From Burkholderia contaminans (GTDB lineage Bacteria; Pseudomonadota; Gammaproteobacteria; Burkholderiales; Burkholderiaceae), in the NCBI RefSeq assembly GCF_029633825.1, contig NZ_CP090641.1, positions 3,162,001 through 3,226,000 on the forward strand: 64,000 bases of DNA, in the 5' to 3' direction. Shown one piece after another: positions 34,581 through 42,761 of this stretch; position 1 is the first letter of the stretch; the number at the start of each line of letters is the position of its first letter. The notes below the pieces were generated by a model. The model made no database searches. It was not told the origin of the DNA and worked only from the letters and a program-made list of their open reading frames with translations. A program made the position numbers and the translations under genes.

Positions 34581-35003
34581 TCACTGACCGATCGGCGACG
34601 TCAGCGGCACGTGTTCGCCGGTCAGCCCGAACACGACGAGCTGCGCTGGCTCGGTCGCGCTCGCGTTGCGCGACACCTGGTGGCGCGAGCCGGGCGCCTC
34701 GTACCAGCCCTCACCGGCGCGGTAGCGGTGCAGCGGGCCGCCGTTCACCTGCGACAGCACCTCGCCTTTCGACACGACCGCGAACACCGAGCCGAGGTGC
34801 CGGTGGGCTTCGGAGGCCTGCCCGGGCGCATAGTCGACGGTCGCGACGACCGCGAGCTTGCCGGGCGCTTCGGGCACGGCCTGCTGCATGACCGTGTGCA
34901 CGTTGTCGCCGGCATCGTGCGCCCGGCCAGCGGCCGGCAGCAGTGCGACGCCGGCCGCGAGCGATGCGCACAGGGCGGCGCGACGGAGCGTAGCGTCCAT
35001 CAT
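34581..35003 (-). CDS. Secreted cupin-domain protein
   Basis: Small protein of 140 residues with a cleavable signal peptide (ALCASLAAGVALLPAAGRAH, cut near GRAHDA). The mature part is a single cupin barrel: motif 1 around YAPGQASEAHRHLGSVFAVVSKGEV and motif 2 around AGEGWYEAPGSRHQVSRNAS, with the histidines that would bind a metal. It lies 10 bases after the AhpD-like gene and is co-transcribed with it. Similar small exported cupins accompany AhpD-like or DoxX genes in many proteobacteria, without assigned activity. A role in detoxifying a small reactive compound is a guess. Confidence 0.85.
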   Translation of the reverse strand: MMDATLRRAALCASLAAGVALLPAAGRAHDAGDNVHTVMQQAVPEAPGKLAVVATVDYAPGQASEAHRHLGSVFAVVSKGEVLSQVNGGPLHRYRAGEGWYEAPGSRHQVSRNASATEPAQLVVFGLTGEHVPLTSPIGQ

Positions 35004-35013
35004 CGTCGGCTCC

Positions 35014-35451
35014 TTACTCGGGCATCTTGCGGAACGCGATCGCGAAGCGGTTCCACGAGTTGATCGTCGCGATCAGCATCGACAGGTCGAACAGCTCCTC
35101 ATCGGTGAAGTGCGGCTTCACGGCTTCCCAGACGGCGTCGGGCACGTGGTTGCTGGCGACCAGCGTCAGCGCCTCGGTCCATTCCAGCGCCGCGCGTTCG
35201 CGCTCGGTGAAGAACGGCGTCTCGCGCCACGTGACGACGGTGGCCAGGCGGCGATCGGTTTCGCCGCCCTTGCGCGCGTCGGTCGTATGCATGTCGACGC
35301 AGAACGCGCAGCCGTTGATCTGCGACGCGCGCAGCCGAACGAGTTCGGCGAGCGGCTTCTCGATCGAGCTCTTCGCGAGGAATTCCTCGGCATTGCGCAT
35401 CACCTTGATCGCATTCGGGCTGGCGGCGTAGAAGTTCAGGCGGGGTTGCAT
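35014..35451 (-). CDS. AhpD-like carboxymuconolactone decarboxylase family protein
   Basis: Cytoplasmic helical protein of 145 residues. It has the AhpD signature LRASQINGCAFCVDMHTTDARK, with the CxxC cysteine pair and the downstream histidine that form the peroxidase active site of AhpD. Members support peroxide or alkylhydroperoxide reduction or act on lactones. ATG at 35451 is used; the 20 residues upstream in frame are not conserved-looking. It is first in a two-gene operon with the exported cupin, 94 bases after the MocR regulator gene on the same strand, which may control it. Confidence 0.9.
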   Translation of the reverse strand: MQPRLNFYAASPNAIKVMRNAEEFLAKSSIEKPLAELVRLRASQINGCAFCVDMHTTDARKGGETDRRLATVVTWRETPFFTERERAALEWTEALTLVASNHVPDAVWEAVKPHFTDEELFDLSMLIATINSWNRFAIAFRKMPE

Positions 35452-35545
35452 GGCAGGTCCTTTTTCGGTTGGAGCGCGCGGTGGCGCGACAGGACCCACT
35501 TTAAGACGCACACTGGCCTGCTTGAATGGCCAATTTCAGGAAAAT

Positions 35546-37030
35546 TCAGGTAACCAGTGACGCGCTGCCCGCGGCGTCCGAATCCAGCAGGCCGGCCAGC
35601 GTCGCGAGCGCCGTGTCGATGCGCAGCGTGTCGATCCCGCCATAGCCGAATAGCAGCCCCGCACGGACCGGCACGCCGACGTGGAACGCCGAGATGCCGT
35701 ACAGGCCGATGTCCTGCGCGCGGGCCGCGCGGATCAGCGCCGCTTCGTCGAGCCCCGGCTTCAGGTAGGCAGCGAGGTGGATGCCGGCGGTCGGCACGAT
35801 CGCGTCGAACCAGGGCGCGAGTTCGCCGCGCAGATGCGCGATCAGCATCTTGCGGCGCGCATCGTAGTGCTTCTGCACGCGCTTCAGGTGCCGCGCGAAA
35901 TCGCCTTCGAGCATGAAACGCGCAAGCGCCGCCTGCGTCAGCGTGCAGGTGTGCCAGTCGACGATCTGCTTCGCCTTGGTCAGCGCACCGCGCAGCGCGC
36001 GCGGCGGAATCGCGTAGCCGATCCGCAGTTCCGGAAAGATCGTCTTCGAAAAGGTGCCGACATACGCGACGAGGCCCGTGCGGTCGAGGCTCTTCAGCGA
36101 TTCCACCGGCCGGCCCTCGAAGCGGAACTCGCCGTCGTAGTCGTCCTCGATGATCACCGCGCGGCGGCGCTGCGCCCATTCGAGCAGCGCGACGCGCCGC
36201 TCCAGCGTCATCGGCATCCCGAGCGGGAACTGATGCGACGGCGTCACGTAGACGAGGCGTGCGTCGTCGGGAAGCCGTTCCGTCACCAGCCCTTGCGCGT
36301 CGACCGGCACGCCGATCACCGTCGCGCCGAGCGACGCGAACGCGGCGCGCGCGGGCGGATAGCCGGGATCCTCGACCGCGACCACGTCGCCGGGCCGCAC
36401 GACGACGCGGGCGATCAGGTCGAGCGCCTGTTGCGCGCCTTGCGTGACGAGCACGTCGTCCCAGCCGCACGCGACCGCGCGGCTGAACGCGACGTAGCGC
36501 GCGATCGCGCCGCGCAACTGCGGATCGCCGGCCGGATCGTGGTACCGGGCGGGGCCGCGCATCTGCTGGCGCAGCGCGTGATGCAGGCAGCGCCGCCACG
36601 CGTCGAACGGGAACAGCGCCTTGTCGGTCACGCCGCCGCGGAAGTCGAAGCCCGGCGTATCCTGCGGCGCGGGCATCGCGAGCGCGTCGGGCAACTCGTC
36701 CCACAGCGCGCGCGCATCGACCGCGTCGATGCGCGGCGTGTATTCGACGAGGGAGGGCGCCGACATGGCCGCGGCGTGCGGCACGCGCGCGAGGCCGTCG
36801 GCGACGAACGTGCCGTCGCCCGCGCGCGTCGTCAGGTAACCCTCGGCGACGAGACGCTCGAACGCGTCGAGCGTCGTCTTGCGCGATACGCCGAGCTGTT
36901 TCGCGAGGTCGCGCGTCGACGGCAGCCGCGCGCCGCCGGCGAGCCGCCCGTCGACGATCGCGGTGCGCAGTTGCCGGAAGATCTGCCCCGTCAGGTCGTG
37001 ACGGCCTTCGATACGGATCGCGATGTCCAT
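35546..37030 (-). CDS. MocR/PdxR-type transcriptional regulator
   Basis: Second MocR regulator in the window, 494 residues. GntR winged helix at about 10-75 (LPSSTRDLAKQLGVSRKTTLDAFERL type: RLPSTRDLAKQLGVSRK), then the fold-type I aminotransferase domain from about 115, with the aspartate in VIIEDDYDGEFRFEG and the PLP-lysine segment YVGTFSKTIFPELRIGY. It shares its layout with the regulator at 3898-5388 but they are clearly different proteins. The start at 37030 (MDIAIRIEGRHDLTGQIFRQL) is standard. It is divergent from a LysR gene and precedes the AhpD-cupin pair on its own strand; either could be its target. Confidence 0.9.
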   Translation of the reverse strand: MDIAIRIEGRHDLTGQIFRQLRTAIVDGRLAGGARLPSTRDLAKQLGVSRKTTLDAFERLVAEGYLTTRAGDGTFVADGLARVPHAAAMSAPSLVEYTPRIDAVDARALWDELPDALAMPAPQDTPGFDFRGGVTDKALFPFDAWRRCLHHALRQQMRGPARYHDPAGDPQLRGAIARYVAFSRAVACGWDDVLVTQGAQQALDLIARVVVRPGDVVAVEDPGYPPARAAFASLGATVIGVPVDAQGLVTERLPDDARLVYVTPSHQFPLGMPMTLERRVALLEWAQRRRAVIIEDDYDGEFRFEGRPVESLKSLDRTGLVAYVGTFSKTIFPELRIGYAIPPRALRGALTKAKQIVDWHTCTLTQAALARFMLEGDFARHLKRVQKHYDARRKMLIAHLRGELAPWFDAIVPTAGIHLAAYLKPGLDEAALIRAARAQDIGLYGISAFHVGVPVRAGLLFGYGGIDTLRIDTALATLAGLLDSDAAGSASLVT

Positions 37031-37262
37031 CGCAGTGGTTACCTCGATTGCGTTGAATTCGGGCCGATCAGCATACCGGAAGTCGGCTGCGGTGTTGGCT
37101 TCGCGGCACGCCTGCATCGATCGCCAGGCCGCCAGGAACCGGGGAGGCGGGCCGAACCGGCCGGACAGCCCCGTAACCGGCATCCGCTGCCCGCATCCTC
37201 CGATTGGACCTCGGCCCGCCGCTGCCTTACGATCCACGACAACCTCACACCGGAGCGTGCCC

Positions 37263-38180
37263 ATGCTGTCCGAAGACGAACTTGCGCTGCTCGACGCGAT
37301 CCGCGCCACCGGCAGCCTGTCGCGCGCGGCCGCGCGGCTCGGCAAGGCGCCGTCGACGGTGTCGCACGCGGCGCGCCAGCTCGAAACGCGCTTTGACGCA
37401 CTGCTGTTCGACCGCCGCGGCTACCGGCTGCAGCTCACGCCGGCCGGCCAGTTGCTGACCGACGAAGCCGCGCGGCTGGCGCTGGACGTCGCACGGCTGA
37501 CGCAGCGGGTGCGGCAGGTCGCGAGCGGCTGGGAGGACCGGCTGTGGATCGTCAGCGACGAGGTGCTGGAGTTCGACACGCTGCTGCCGGTCGTCCGTGC
37601 GTTCGATGCGCTCGACTCGGGCGTGTCGCTGCGTTTCACGCACGAAGTGCTCGGCGGGACCTGGGAAGCGCTGCGCGACGGGCGTGCGGACCTGGTGATC
37701 GGCGCGACCAACGAGCCGCCGGCGATTCCCGGTTTCAAATGGTTCGAGCTGGGCGCGATGGAGTGGGTGTTCGCGGTGTCGCCGCGCCATCCGCTGGCCG
37801 CCGTGAGCGGCGCGCTGACGCGGGACGCGATCGGTGCGCACCGGGCCGTCGTCGTCGCCGATTCGTCGCGGCGCGCGGCCGGCCGCGCATATGGCCTGCT
37901 CGGCGGGCAGGCCGTGCTGGCGGTGCCGTCGATGCGCGCGAAGATCCTCGCGCAGCGCGACGGGCTCGGCGTCGGCTGGGTGCCGCGCCGGCGCGTGGCG
38001 TCGCTGCTCGCGCGCGGCGAACTCGTGGAAAGGCAGACGGCCGATCCGCGCGAGCCGAACCTGCTGTTTGTCGCATGGCACGGCGACCGGGACGGCCGCG
38101 CGCTGCAATGGTGGCTCGAGCAATTGCGCGAACCGCGGCTCGCGCAGCGCCTGCTCGACGGCATCGACGTGGCCGGCTGA
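37263..38180 (+). CDS. LysR-family transcriptional regulator
   Basis: Regulator of 305 residues, the usual length. HTH at about 5-63 (LLDAIRATGSLSRAAARLGKAPSTVSHAARQLETRFDALLFDR), then the effector domain (LWIVSDEVLEFDTLLPVVRAF; GLGVGWVPRRRV). The N-terminal and effector segments match the subgroup next to short-chain dehydrogenase genes. The dehydrogenase gene that follows on the same strand after 157 bases, and the divergent MocR gene, are candidate targets. The ATG at 37263 has the ribosome-like CGGAGCGTGCCC upstream. Confidence 0.88.
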   Translation: MLSEDELALLDAIRATGSLSRAAARLGKAPSTVSHAARQLETRFDALLFDRRGYRLQLTPAGQLLTDEAARLALDVARLTQRVRQVASGWEDRLWIVSDEVLEFDTLLPVVRAFDALDSGVSLRFTHEVLGGTWEALRDGRADLVIGATNEPPAIPGFKWFELGAMEWVFAVSPRHPLAAVSGALTRDAIGAHRAVVVADSSRRAAGRAYGLLGGQAVLAVPSMRAKILAQRDGLGVGWVPRRRVASLLARGELVERQTADPREPNLLFVAWHGDRDGRALQWWLEQLREPRLAQRLLDGIDVAG

Positions 38181-38337
38181 CGCAGCACGGAACAGGAACA
38201 GGACCGGGCAAGCGAACCCGCCAGCCCAAACACGTTCGAAGATTTCGAACATGTTCGTCACGCCCGTCGTACGGCACGACCGGGCGCCGCGCGCATCCTG
38301 TGTTCACGGTCAACTCACCGGTTCACAGGAGAACATC

Positions 38338-39086
38338 ATGCAACGCTTCGAAGGAAAGACGGTCCTCGTCACGGGTGGCAACAGCGGTATCGGCCTGGCG
38401 GCCGCCAAGGCATTCGCGGCAGAAGGCGCGCGCGTCATCATCACCGGGCGCGATGCGCAGACGCTCGAGGCCGCGCGGCAAACGCTCGGCGAAGGCGCGC
38501 TGGCGATCCGCAACGAGGCAGGCAGCGTCGCGTCGGCCCGCGCGCTGGCCGATGCGATCGCGTCGGCGGGGCGCGGCTCGACGCCGTGTTCATCAACGCG
38601 GGCGTCGCGAAGCTCGCGCCGTTCGCCGACAGCGACGAGGCCATGTGGGATCTCGTGTTCAACACCAACGTGAAGGGCGCGTATTTCCAGATCCAGTCGC
38701 TGGTGCCGCTGCTGAACCGCGGCGCGTCGATCGTGATCAACGGCTCGATCAACGCGCACATCGGGATGCCCGGCTCGTCGGTGTATGCGGCGAGCAAGGC
38801 GGCCGTCAATTCGTTCGCGAAGACGCTGTCGACGGAGTTGCTGCCGCACGGCGTGCGCGTGAACGTCGTGAGCCCCGGCCCCGTGCAGACGCCGCTCTAC
38901 GGCAAGCTCGGGCTCGACGCGGCCACGCTCGACGAAACGGCAGAGAAGATCAAGGGCCTCGTGCCGGTCGGCCGGTTCGGCACGCCGGACGAGATCGCGT
39001 CGACGGTGCTGCACCTCAGTGCGCCGGAATCCGCGTTCATCGTGGGCGCGGAGATCATCGCGTCGGGCGGGATGGGCTTGCTCTGA
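38338..39086 (+). pseudogene. Short-chain dehydrogenase/reductase, frame broken by one missing base
   Basis: From ATG 38338 (ribosome site AGGAGAACATC) the frame encodes the Rossmann start VLVTGGNSGIGLAAAKAFAAEG with the TGxxxGIG cofactor motif, up to ADAIASAG near 38568. The rest is in the next frame from about 38572: VFINAGVAKLAPF (NAG motif), the catalytic serine in NGSINAHIGMPG, Y-x-x-x-K in VYAASKAAVNSFAK and the proline-glycine PGPVQTPLYGKLG, ending at 39086. Adding one G (or C) to the G4 run at 38568-38571 gives one intact protein of about 249 residues reading AGARLDAVFINAG. Everything else is intact, so real inactivation is doubtful. Substrate unknown. Confidence 0.85.
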
Positions 39087-39101
39087 TCGGTGGGGCTCAG
39101 G

Positions 39102-39146
39102 CGGGGGCTGCAACCGACCGGCGTGATGCCGGGCGGACAGCCCCCG
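39102..39146. terminator. Possible terminator between convergent genes
   Basis: A 9-bp perfect inverted repeat (39102-39110 with 39138-39146, CGGGGGCTG arm) encloses a 27-base loop that can itself fold. It lies between the convergent dehydrogenase and GH32 fructosidase genes. The long loop makes it a weak candidate. Confidence 0.4.
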
Positions 39147-39182
39147 TCACATGCAGGACCAATGGCCGTCCGCCCATCGCAT

Positions 39183-40820
39183 CTATCGCGCCGCACAGGC
39201 GCCATGCCCGTCACTACCGGCTTCGAGCTGCGTCACCGTGAGCCCGGAGAACGTCGCGCGGCCGTGTTCGGCGAACACGGCGACGCGGTCCGCATCGCGC
39301 GGCGGGAAGATCAGGTCGGTGAGCGCGACTCGGCCGCCGTTCGCGAACACTTCCACCGAACCGCGATCGACGACGATCTCGAGCCGTAACTGCCCGTGCT
39401 CGAGCGGCAGGTCCACGATGTGTTCGCGGCTGAACGTGTCGGCGAAATTGGTTGCACCGGACATCGAACGGTCGAGCGTCAGCGTGCGCTTTGCCGTGTC
39501 GTACACGATCCGGGTGCCGATCGAGCCATCCGCCGAGCGCCGGACGATCAGGCCAGCCCGTGCCGCATGCTGCGGCGCGATCGTGACCGTGATGCGCTGG
39601 ACGACGCCGCGCGTCGCCGCCGACAGCGCGCGCGTCGCGGAATCGACCGTGAGGTCGCCTTCATGCACGGCGGGCCTGCCGTCCGCCCAGGCATCGAACG
39701 CGGCGGCCGGTTCGCCGACGAGCGTCGGTTCGCCGTCGATCGTTTTCAGCGACAGTTCGCGCGGCAGGGTCGTCGCGCCGCGCCACGGCGTGGTGGGCAC
39801 TTTCGCCGCGTAATCCCAGTTGCTCATCCACGCGATCGCGACCGGCCGCGAGCCGGGCGCGCCGGAAAAGGTGCCGGCTGCGTAGAAATCCGCGCCATGA
39901 TCGACCCAGCGGAATTGCGCGGGATCCGAGCCGGCGGGCGCAACGCGATCCGGCGTAAACGTGCGGCCGTCGAAGTCGCCGACGAAGTACATCGCGCCGG
40001 AGCCGCCGGCAATCGACCACGGATTGACGTTGACGATCATGACCCAGCGGATGCGGGCGGGGTCGCCGTCGAGCGGCAGCGGCACGAGGTCGGGCATTTC
40101 CCACAGCGTGCCGTCGTGCGGCACGCCCGGCCGCGTGAAGTCGCTCAGGAAACTCCAGTGGATCAGGTCGTCCGAGCGATAGAGCTTCACGACGTGCGCG
40201 TCGGCGACGACCGTCGTCATTAGCCAGTAGCCGCCCGGCGCATACCACGACACTTTCGGATCGCGAAATTGCTTCGATTCCGGATCGAGCGTCAGCACCG
40301 GATTGTGTGCGTACGGCTGCCAGGTCGCGCCGTGATCGAGGCTGTACGCGAGCGATTGCGCCTGGACGCCCGGCGCATGACCGGAGCCCGCCTTGTACAC
40401 GCTCGTATAAAGCGCGACGAGCGGCGTGTGGCCCGGCGTGCCGAGCCCGGACGTATTGAGCGTGTCGGCGACGATCGAGCCCGAGAAGATTTCCTCCGTC
40501 GCGTTCGCGCGCATCGCGACCGGCTGCTCGCGCCAGTGGACGAGATCGGTGCTCGTTGCATGGCCCCACGACATGTTGCCCCAGTCGTTGCCGAGCGGAT
40601 TGTATTGATAGAACAGGTGATAGCGGCCGTTGTCGTAGACGAGGCCGTTCGGGTCGTTCATCCAGTTGCGCTGCGGCGTGTAGTGGAGCGCGGGCCGCCA
40701 TTGCGGTGTGCCCTGTTCGGCCGCTGCGTTGCAAGGCGCGGCAGCGACCTGGGTGCACGCTACGCAGGCGAGCAGCAACCGGGTGATCCGGATGGAAAAG
40801 CGGAAAGACGTCGATATCAT
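39183..40820 (-). CDS. Glycoside hydrolase family 32 fructosidase (levanase/fructan hydrolase)
   Basis: Secreted fructan- or sucrose-splitting enzyme of 545 residues. A signal peptide (LLLACVACTQVAAAPCNAA) precedes a five-blade beta-propeller with all three catalytic motifs: nucleophile D56 in NWMNDPNG, D187 in FRDPKV, and acid/base E241 in WEMPDL (most relatives read ECP; here the cysteine is methionine). The C-terminal beta-sandwich of about 150 residues (from roughly 395) includes DRGSVEVFANGG, as usual. The ATG at 40820 gives a normal signal peptide. It follows levansucrase by 176 bases on the same strand and shares the LacI-type control, so the two probably build and trim levan together. 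Confidence 0.92.
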   Translation of the reverse strand: MISTSFRFSIRITRLLLACVACTQVAAAPCNAAAEQGTPQWRPALHYTPQRNWMNDPNGLVYDNGRYHLFYQYNPLGNDWGNMSWGHATSTDLVHWREQPVAMRANATEEIFSGSIVADTLNTSGLGTPGHTPLVALYTSVYKAGSGHAPGVQAQSLAYSLDHGATWQPYAHNPVLTLDPESKQFRDPKVSWYAPGGYWLMTTVVADAHVVKLYRSDDLIHWSFLSDFTRPGVPHDGTLWEMPDLVPLPLDGDPARIRWVMIVNVNPWSIAGGSGAMYFVGDFDGRTFTPDRVAPAGSDPAQFRWVDHGADFYAAGTFSGAPGSRPVAIAWMSNWDYAAKVPTTPWRGATTLPRELSLKTIDGEPTLVGEPAAAFDAWADGRPAVHEGDLTVDSATRALSAATRGVVQRITVTIAPQHAARAGLIVRRSADGSIGTRIVYDTAKRTLTLDRSMSGATNFADTFSREHIVDLPLEHGQLRLEIVVDRGSVEVFANGGRVALTDLIFPPRDADRVAVFAEHGRATFSGLTVTQLEAGSDGHGACAAR

Positions 40821-40996
40821 GCGGGGGGCCGTGCTTCGTCGTGCAAAGCGGGAAAGGAGGGCGCATGCCGCCTTCAACGGCGATGCGCACCATGGATGGA
40901 AGAAAAAAGAGGAGGCGCGCACGCGACACGCGCGATAGGCGCCTCCCTAACCCCGTGCCTCTACCAGCGTTCGTTATTGTTGGTTATCCCGATTTT

Positions 40997-42574
40997 TCAC
41001 TGGCCGTTGCCGCCGTTGTGGCCGGCGCCGGTCGCGGGCAGGTTCGCCGGAATGTCGCCGTAGCCGCCGAGCCCGCCGCGTCCATAGGCGCGATCGACCG
41101 CCGTCGACGTTCCGTTGATGTTGACCTTCACCGTCGGCGCGAGCGTGCCGCCGCGGCGTGCGCCAATCGCATCGATGAACGACTCGACGAGCCCGCCCGG
41201 CATCACGTAGTGCGAATACGACTGGAATTCACGCGGGTTCTGGTTCGGATCCTGCGAATACGGCGCACCGGCCGGCGCGGAGAAGTCGGTCGGGTTGCCG
41301 AGCACGAGGCCGCTGCCGCCGTTCAGCGGCAGGAAGTCGCTGCGGATGCCGTTGCCCACGAAGCCGTACACGCCGTCCGGCCCGTCGACGCCGGCCGCCA
41401 TCGTCGTGCGGTGACTGATCGTGAACAGGTAGTACTTGCCGTCCTTCAGGTAGATCTGCGGGCGCTCGGTCTGGTCGTCGACGCAGTTCGCCGACAGGAT
41501 CGGCGGCAGGAACTTCCACTCGGTCAATTGCGGGTTCGTCGCGACCGCCAGGCCGACATTGGCCTTTTGATACACTGCGCCCGAATTCATCACCGCGTTG
41601 AGATCTTCCCTGTACGGATCGTTCGGCGCGTAGCCGAGATCGGCTTCGGTGCAGGTGCGTGCGCCGCGCTGGCCGCCCGTGTTGCCCTCGAAGACCATGT
41701 AGGTCTTGCCCGGGTGCGCCGGGTCGGTGAACACGAACGGATCGCGGAACGAGAAGTAGGTGTTCTGCTGGCCGGACTGGTAGTAGTTGCCGTCCGGTTG
41801 CAGCAGCGCCTTGTGATCGTCGAAGCCGCTGAACCAGACGTGCGTGGCGTCGGCGTGGATGTGGCCGTCGGCGCGCGTGATGATCGCCTGCGGCGGCGTG
41901 ATGTCGGCGCCGCCGGGCGCCGAGCGGTTGAACGACGTCGCGGTGTAGTAGAGGCTGACGTTGTCGCCGTGCGTGAGGCGTGCGGAGCCCGACCATTCGG
42001 CGTTGTTGGTCATCGGCGCGGTGCCGAACACCTTGGCGCTGGCGCCGTCGGGGAACAGGTGGCCGCCCCAGGTCCAGCCCCCGTTCGCGGGGCGCTGCGA
42101 CGCGGGGATGCCCGCGCGACGGTAGAAGAAACCGATGCGCGCATGGACGTGACGGTCGTCGAACGTGTAGCCCGCATGCGGATCGGCGGTGAGCGAGAAG
42201 ATCACCTCCCAGCCCTTGTAGCTGAGCTGGTTCGCGCGCAGGTCGGCCAGCGGCCACGTGTCCCACACCCACACGTTCGAATTGATCAGCGGGAAATCCT
42301 GCGGGATGTCCGGCATCGTCAGCGCTTGCGGCAGCGAGTTCTTGTCGGCGCCGGCCGTGTGCGACTGCGCGACGATCTGGCGGATGTCCGCCCGCGTCCA
42401 GCGCATCGTGAAGTTGCCTTCGGGATCGTAGGCCTGTTGCGTGTGGGGCGTGGCGATGGGCGCGCCCGTGCCGCCGGACTGCGCATGCGCGACGGACGCG
42501 AAGGCGGCGAGTGCGCCGCCAGCGAGGAACAAGCGTTGGGCCGCCGTCGGGCGGAAAAGGGAAAAGTATGTCAT
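40997..42574 (-). CDS. sacB: Levansucrase, glycoside hydrolase family 68
   Basis: Secreted fructosyltransferase of 525 residues that converts sucrose to levan and glucose. The signal peptide (RLFLAGGALAAFASVAHAQ) is cut after AHA or HAQ. The GH68 catalytic triad is intact: nucleophile D105 in VWVWDTWPL, transition-state stabiliser D278 in FSFRDPFVF, acid/base E370 in DDQTERPQIY. The protein is longer at the C-terminus (a glycine-rich tail from about 490) than Bacillus SacB and resembles the Gram-negative levansucrases of Gluconacetobacter and Burkholderia. The ATG at 42574 with AGGAAACGACGACGAG upstream gives a usual signal peptide; a second ATG at 42622 is possible. A promoter with two LacI-type operators lies upstream. 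Confidence 0.94.
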   Translation of the reverse strand: MTYFSLFRPTAAQRLFLAGGALAAFASVAHAQSGGTGAPIATPHTQQAYDPEGNFTMRWTRADIRQIVAQSHTAGADKNSLPQALTMPDIPQDFPLINSNVWVWDTWPLADLRANQLSYKGWEVIFSLTADPHAGYTFDDRHVHARIGFFYRRAGIPASQRPANGGWTWGGHLFPDGASAKVFGTAPMTNNAEWSGSARLTHGDNVSLYYTATSFNRSAPGGADITPPQAIITRADGHIHADATHVWFSGFDDHKALLQPDGNYYQSGQQNTYFSFRDPFVFTDPAHPGKTYMVFEGNTGGQRGARTCTEADLGYAPNDPYREDLNAVMNSGAVYQKANVGLAVATNPQLTEWKFLPPILSANCVDDQTERPQIYLKDGKYYLFTISHRTTMAAGVDGPDGVYGFVGNGIRSDFLPLNGGSGLVLGNPTDFSAPAGAPYSQDPNQNPREFQSYSHYVMPGGLVESFIDAIGARRGGTLAPTVKVNINGTSTAVDRAYGRGGLGGYGDIPANLPATGAGHNGGNGQ

Positions 42575-42627
42575 CTCGTCGTCGTTTCCTGGAAAGGTGA
42601 AAGTGAACGGCTGAGTGGGCATCGATG

Positions 42628-42643
42628 TCCAAACCGGTTTGGA
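42628..42643. promoter_or_regulatory. LacI-family operator O1, just downstream of the levansucrase -10
   Basis: Perfect 16-bp palindrome TCCAAACCGGTTTGGA with the central CG expected for LacI-family operators. Its centre is 22 bases (two helical turns) from the second palindrome. Confidence 0.85.
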
Positions 42644-42671
42644 TGCTATTTCAAACCGGTTTGGGCGTCAA
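42643..42671 (-). promoter_or_regulatory. Sigma70 promoter of the levansucrase operon
   Basis: On the minus strand TTGACG (plus-strand 42666-42671) is separated by exactly 17 bases from TAGCAT (42643-42648). Five of six and four of six positions match consensus. The spacer contains the second LacI-type palindrome and the first palindrome begins at the end of the -10. Repression by a LacI protein at these sites would block polymerase directly. Not shown experimentally, but the geometry is very consistent. Confidence 0.75.
42652..42663. promoter_or_regulatory. LacI-family operator O2, inside the promoter spacer
   Basis: Perfect 12-bp palindrome CAAACCGGTTTG with the same core as O1. It lies between the -35 and -10 of the levansucrase promoter. 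Two sites in helical phase suggest cooperative or tetrameric binding by the divergent LacI protein. Confidence 0.85.
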
Positions 42672-42761
42672 AAGATAATTATTTGACGGTAATCACTACC
42701 GAGCGGAAACAATTGCCGCCAATCGGCATGCCGTACGGCACATGGAATGCGAGGAACGACG

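Noticed and set aside
42683..42706. Second promoter (TTGACG at 42683-42688) for the lacI gene
   Set aside because: No acceptable -10 hexamer at the right distance.
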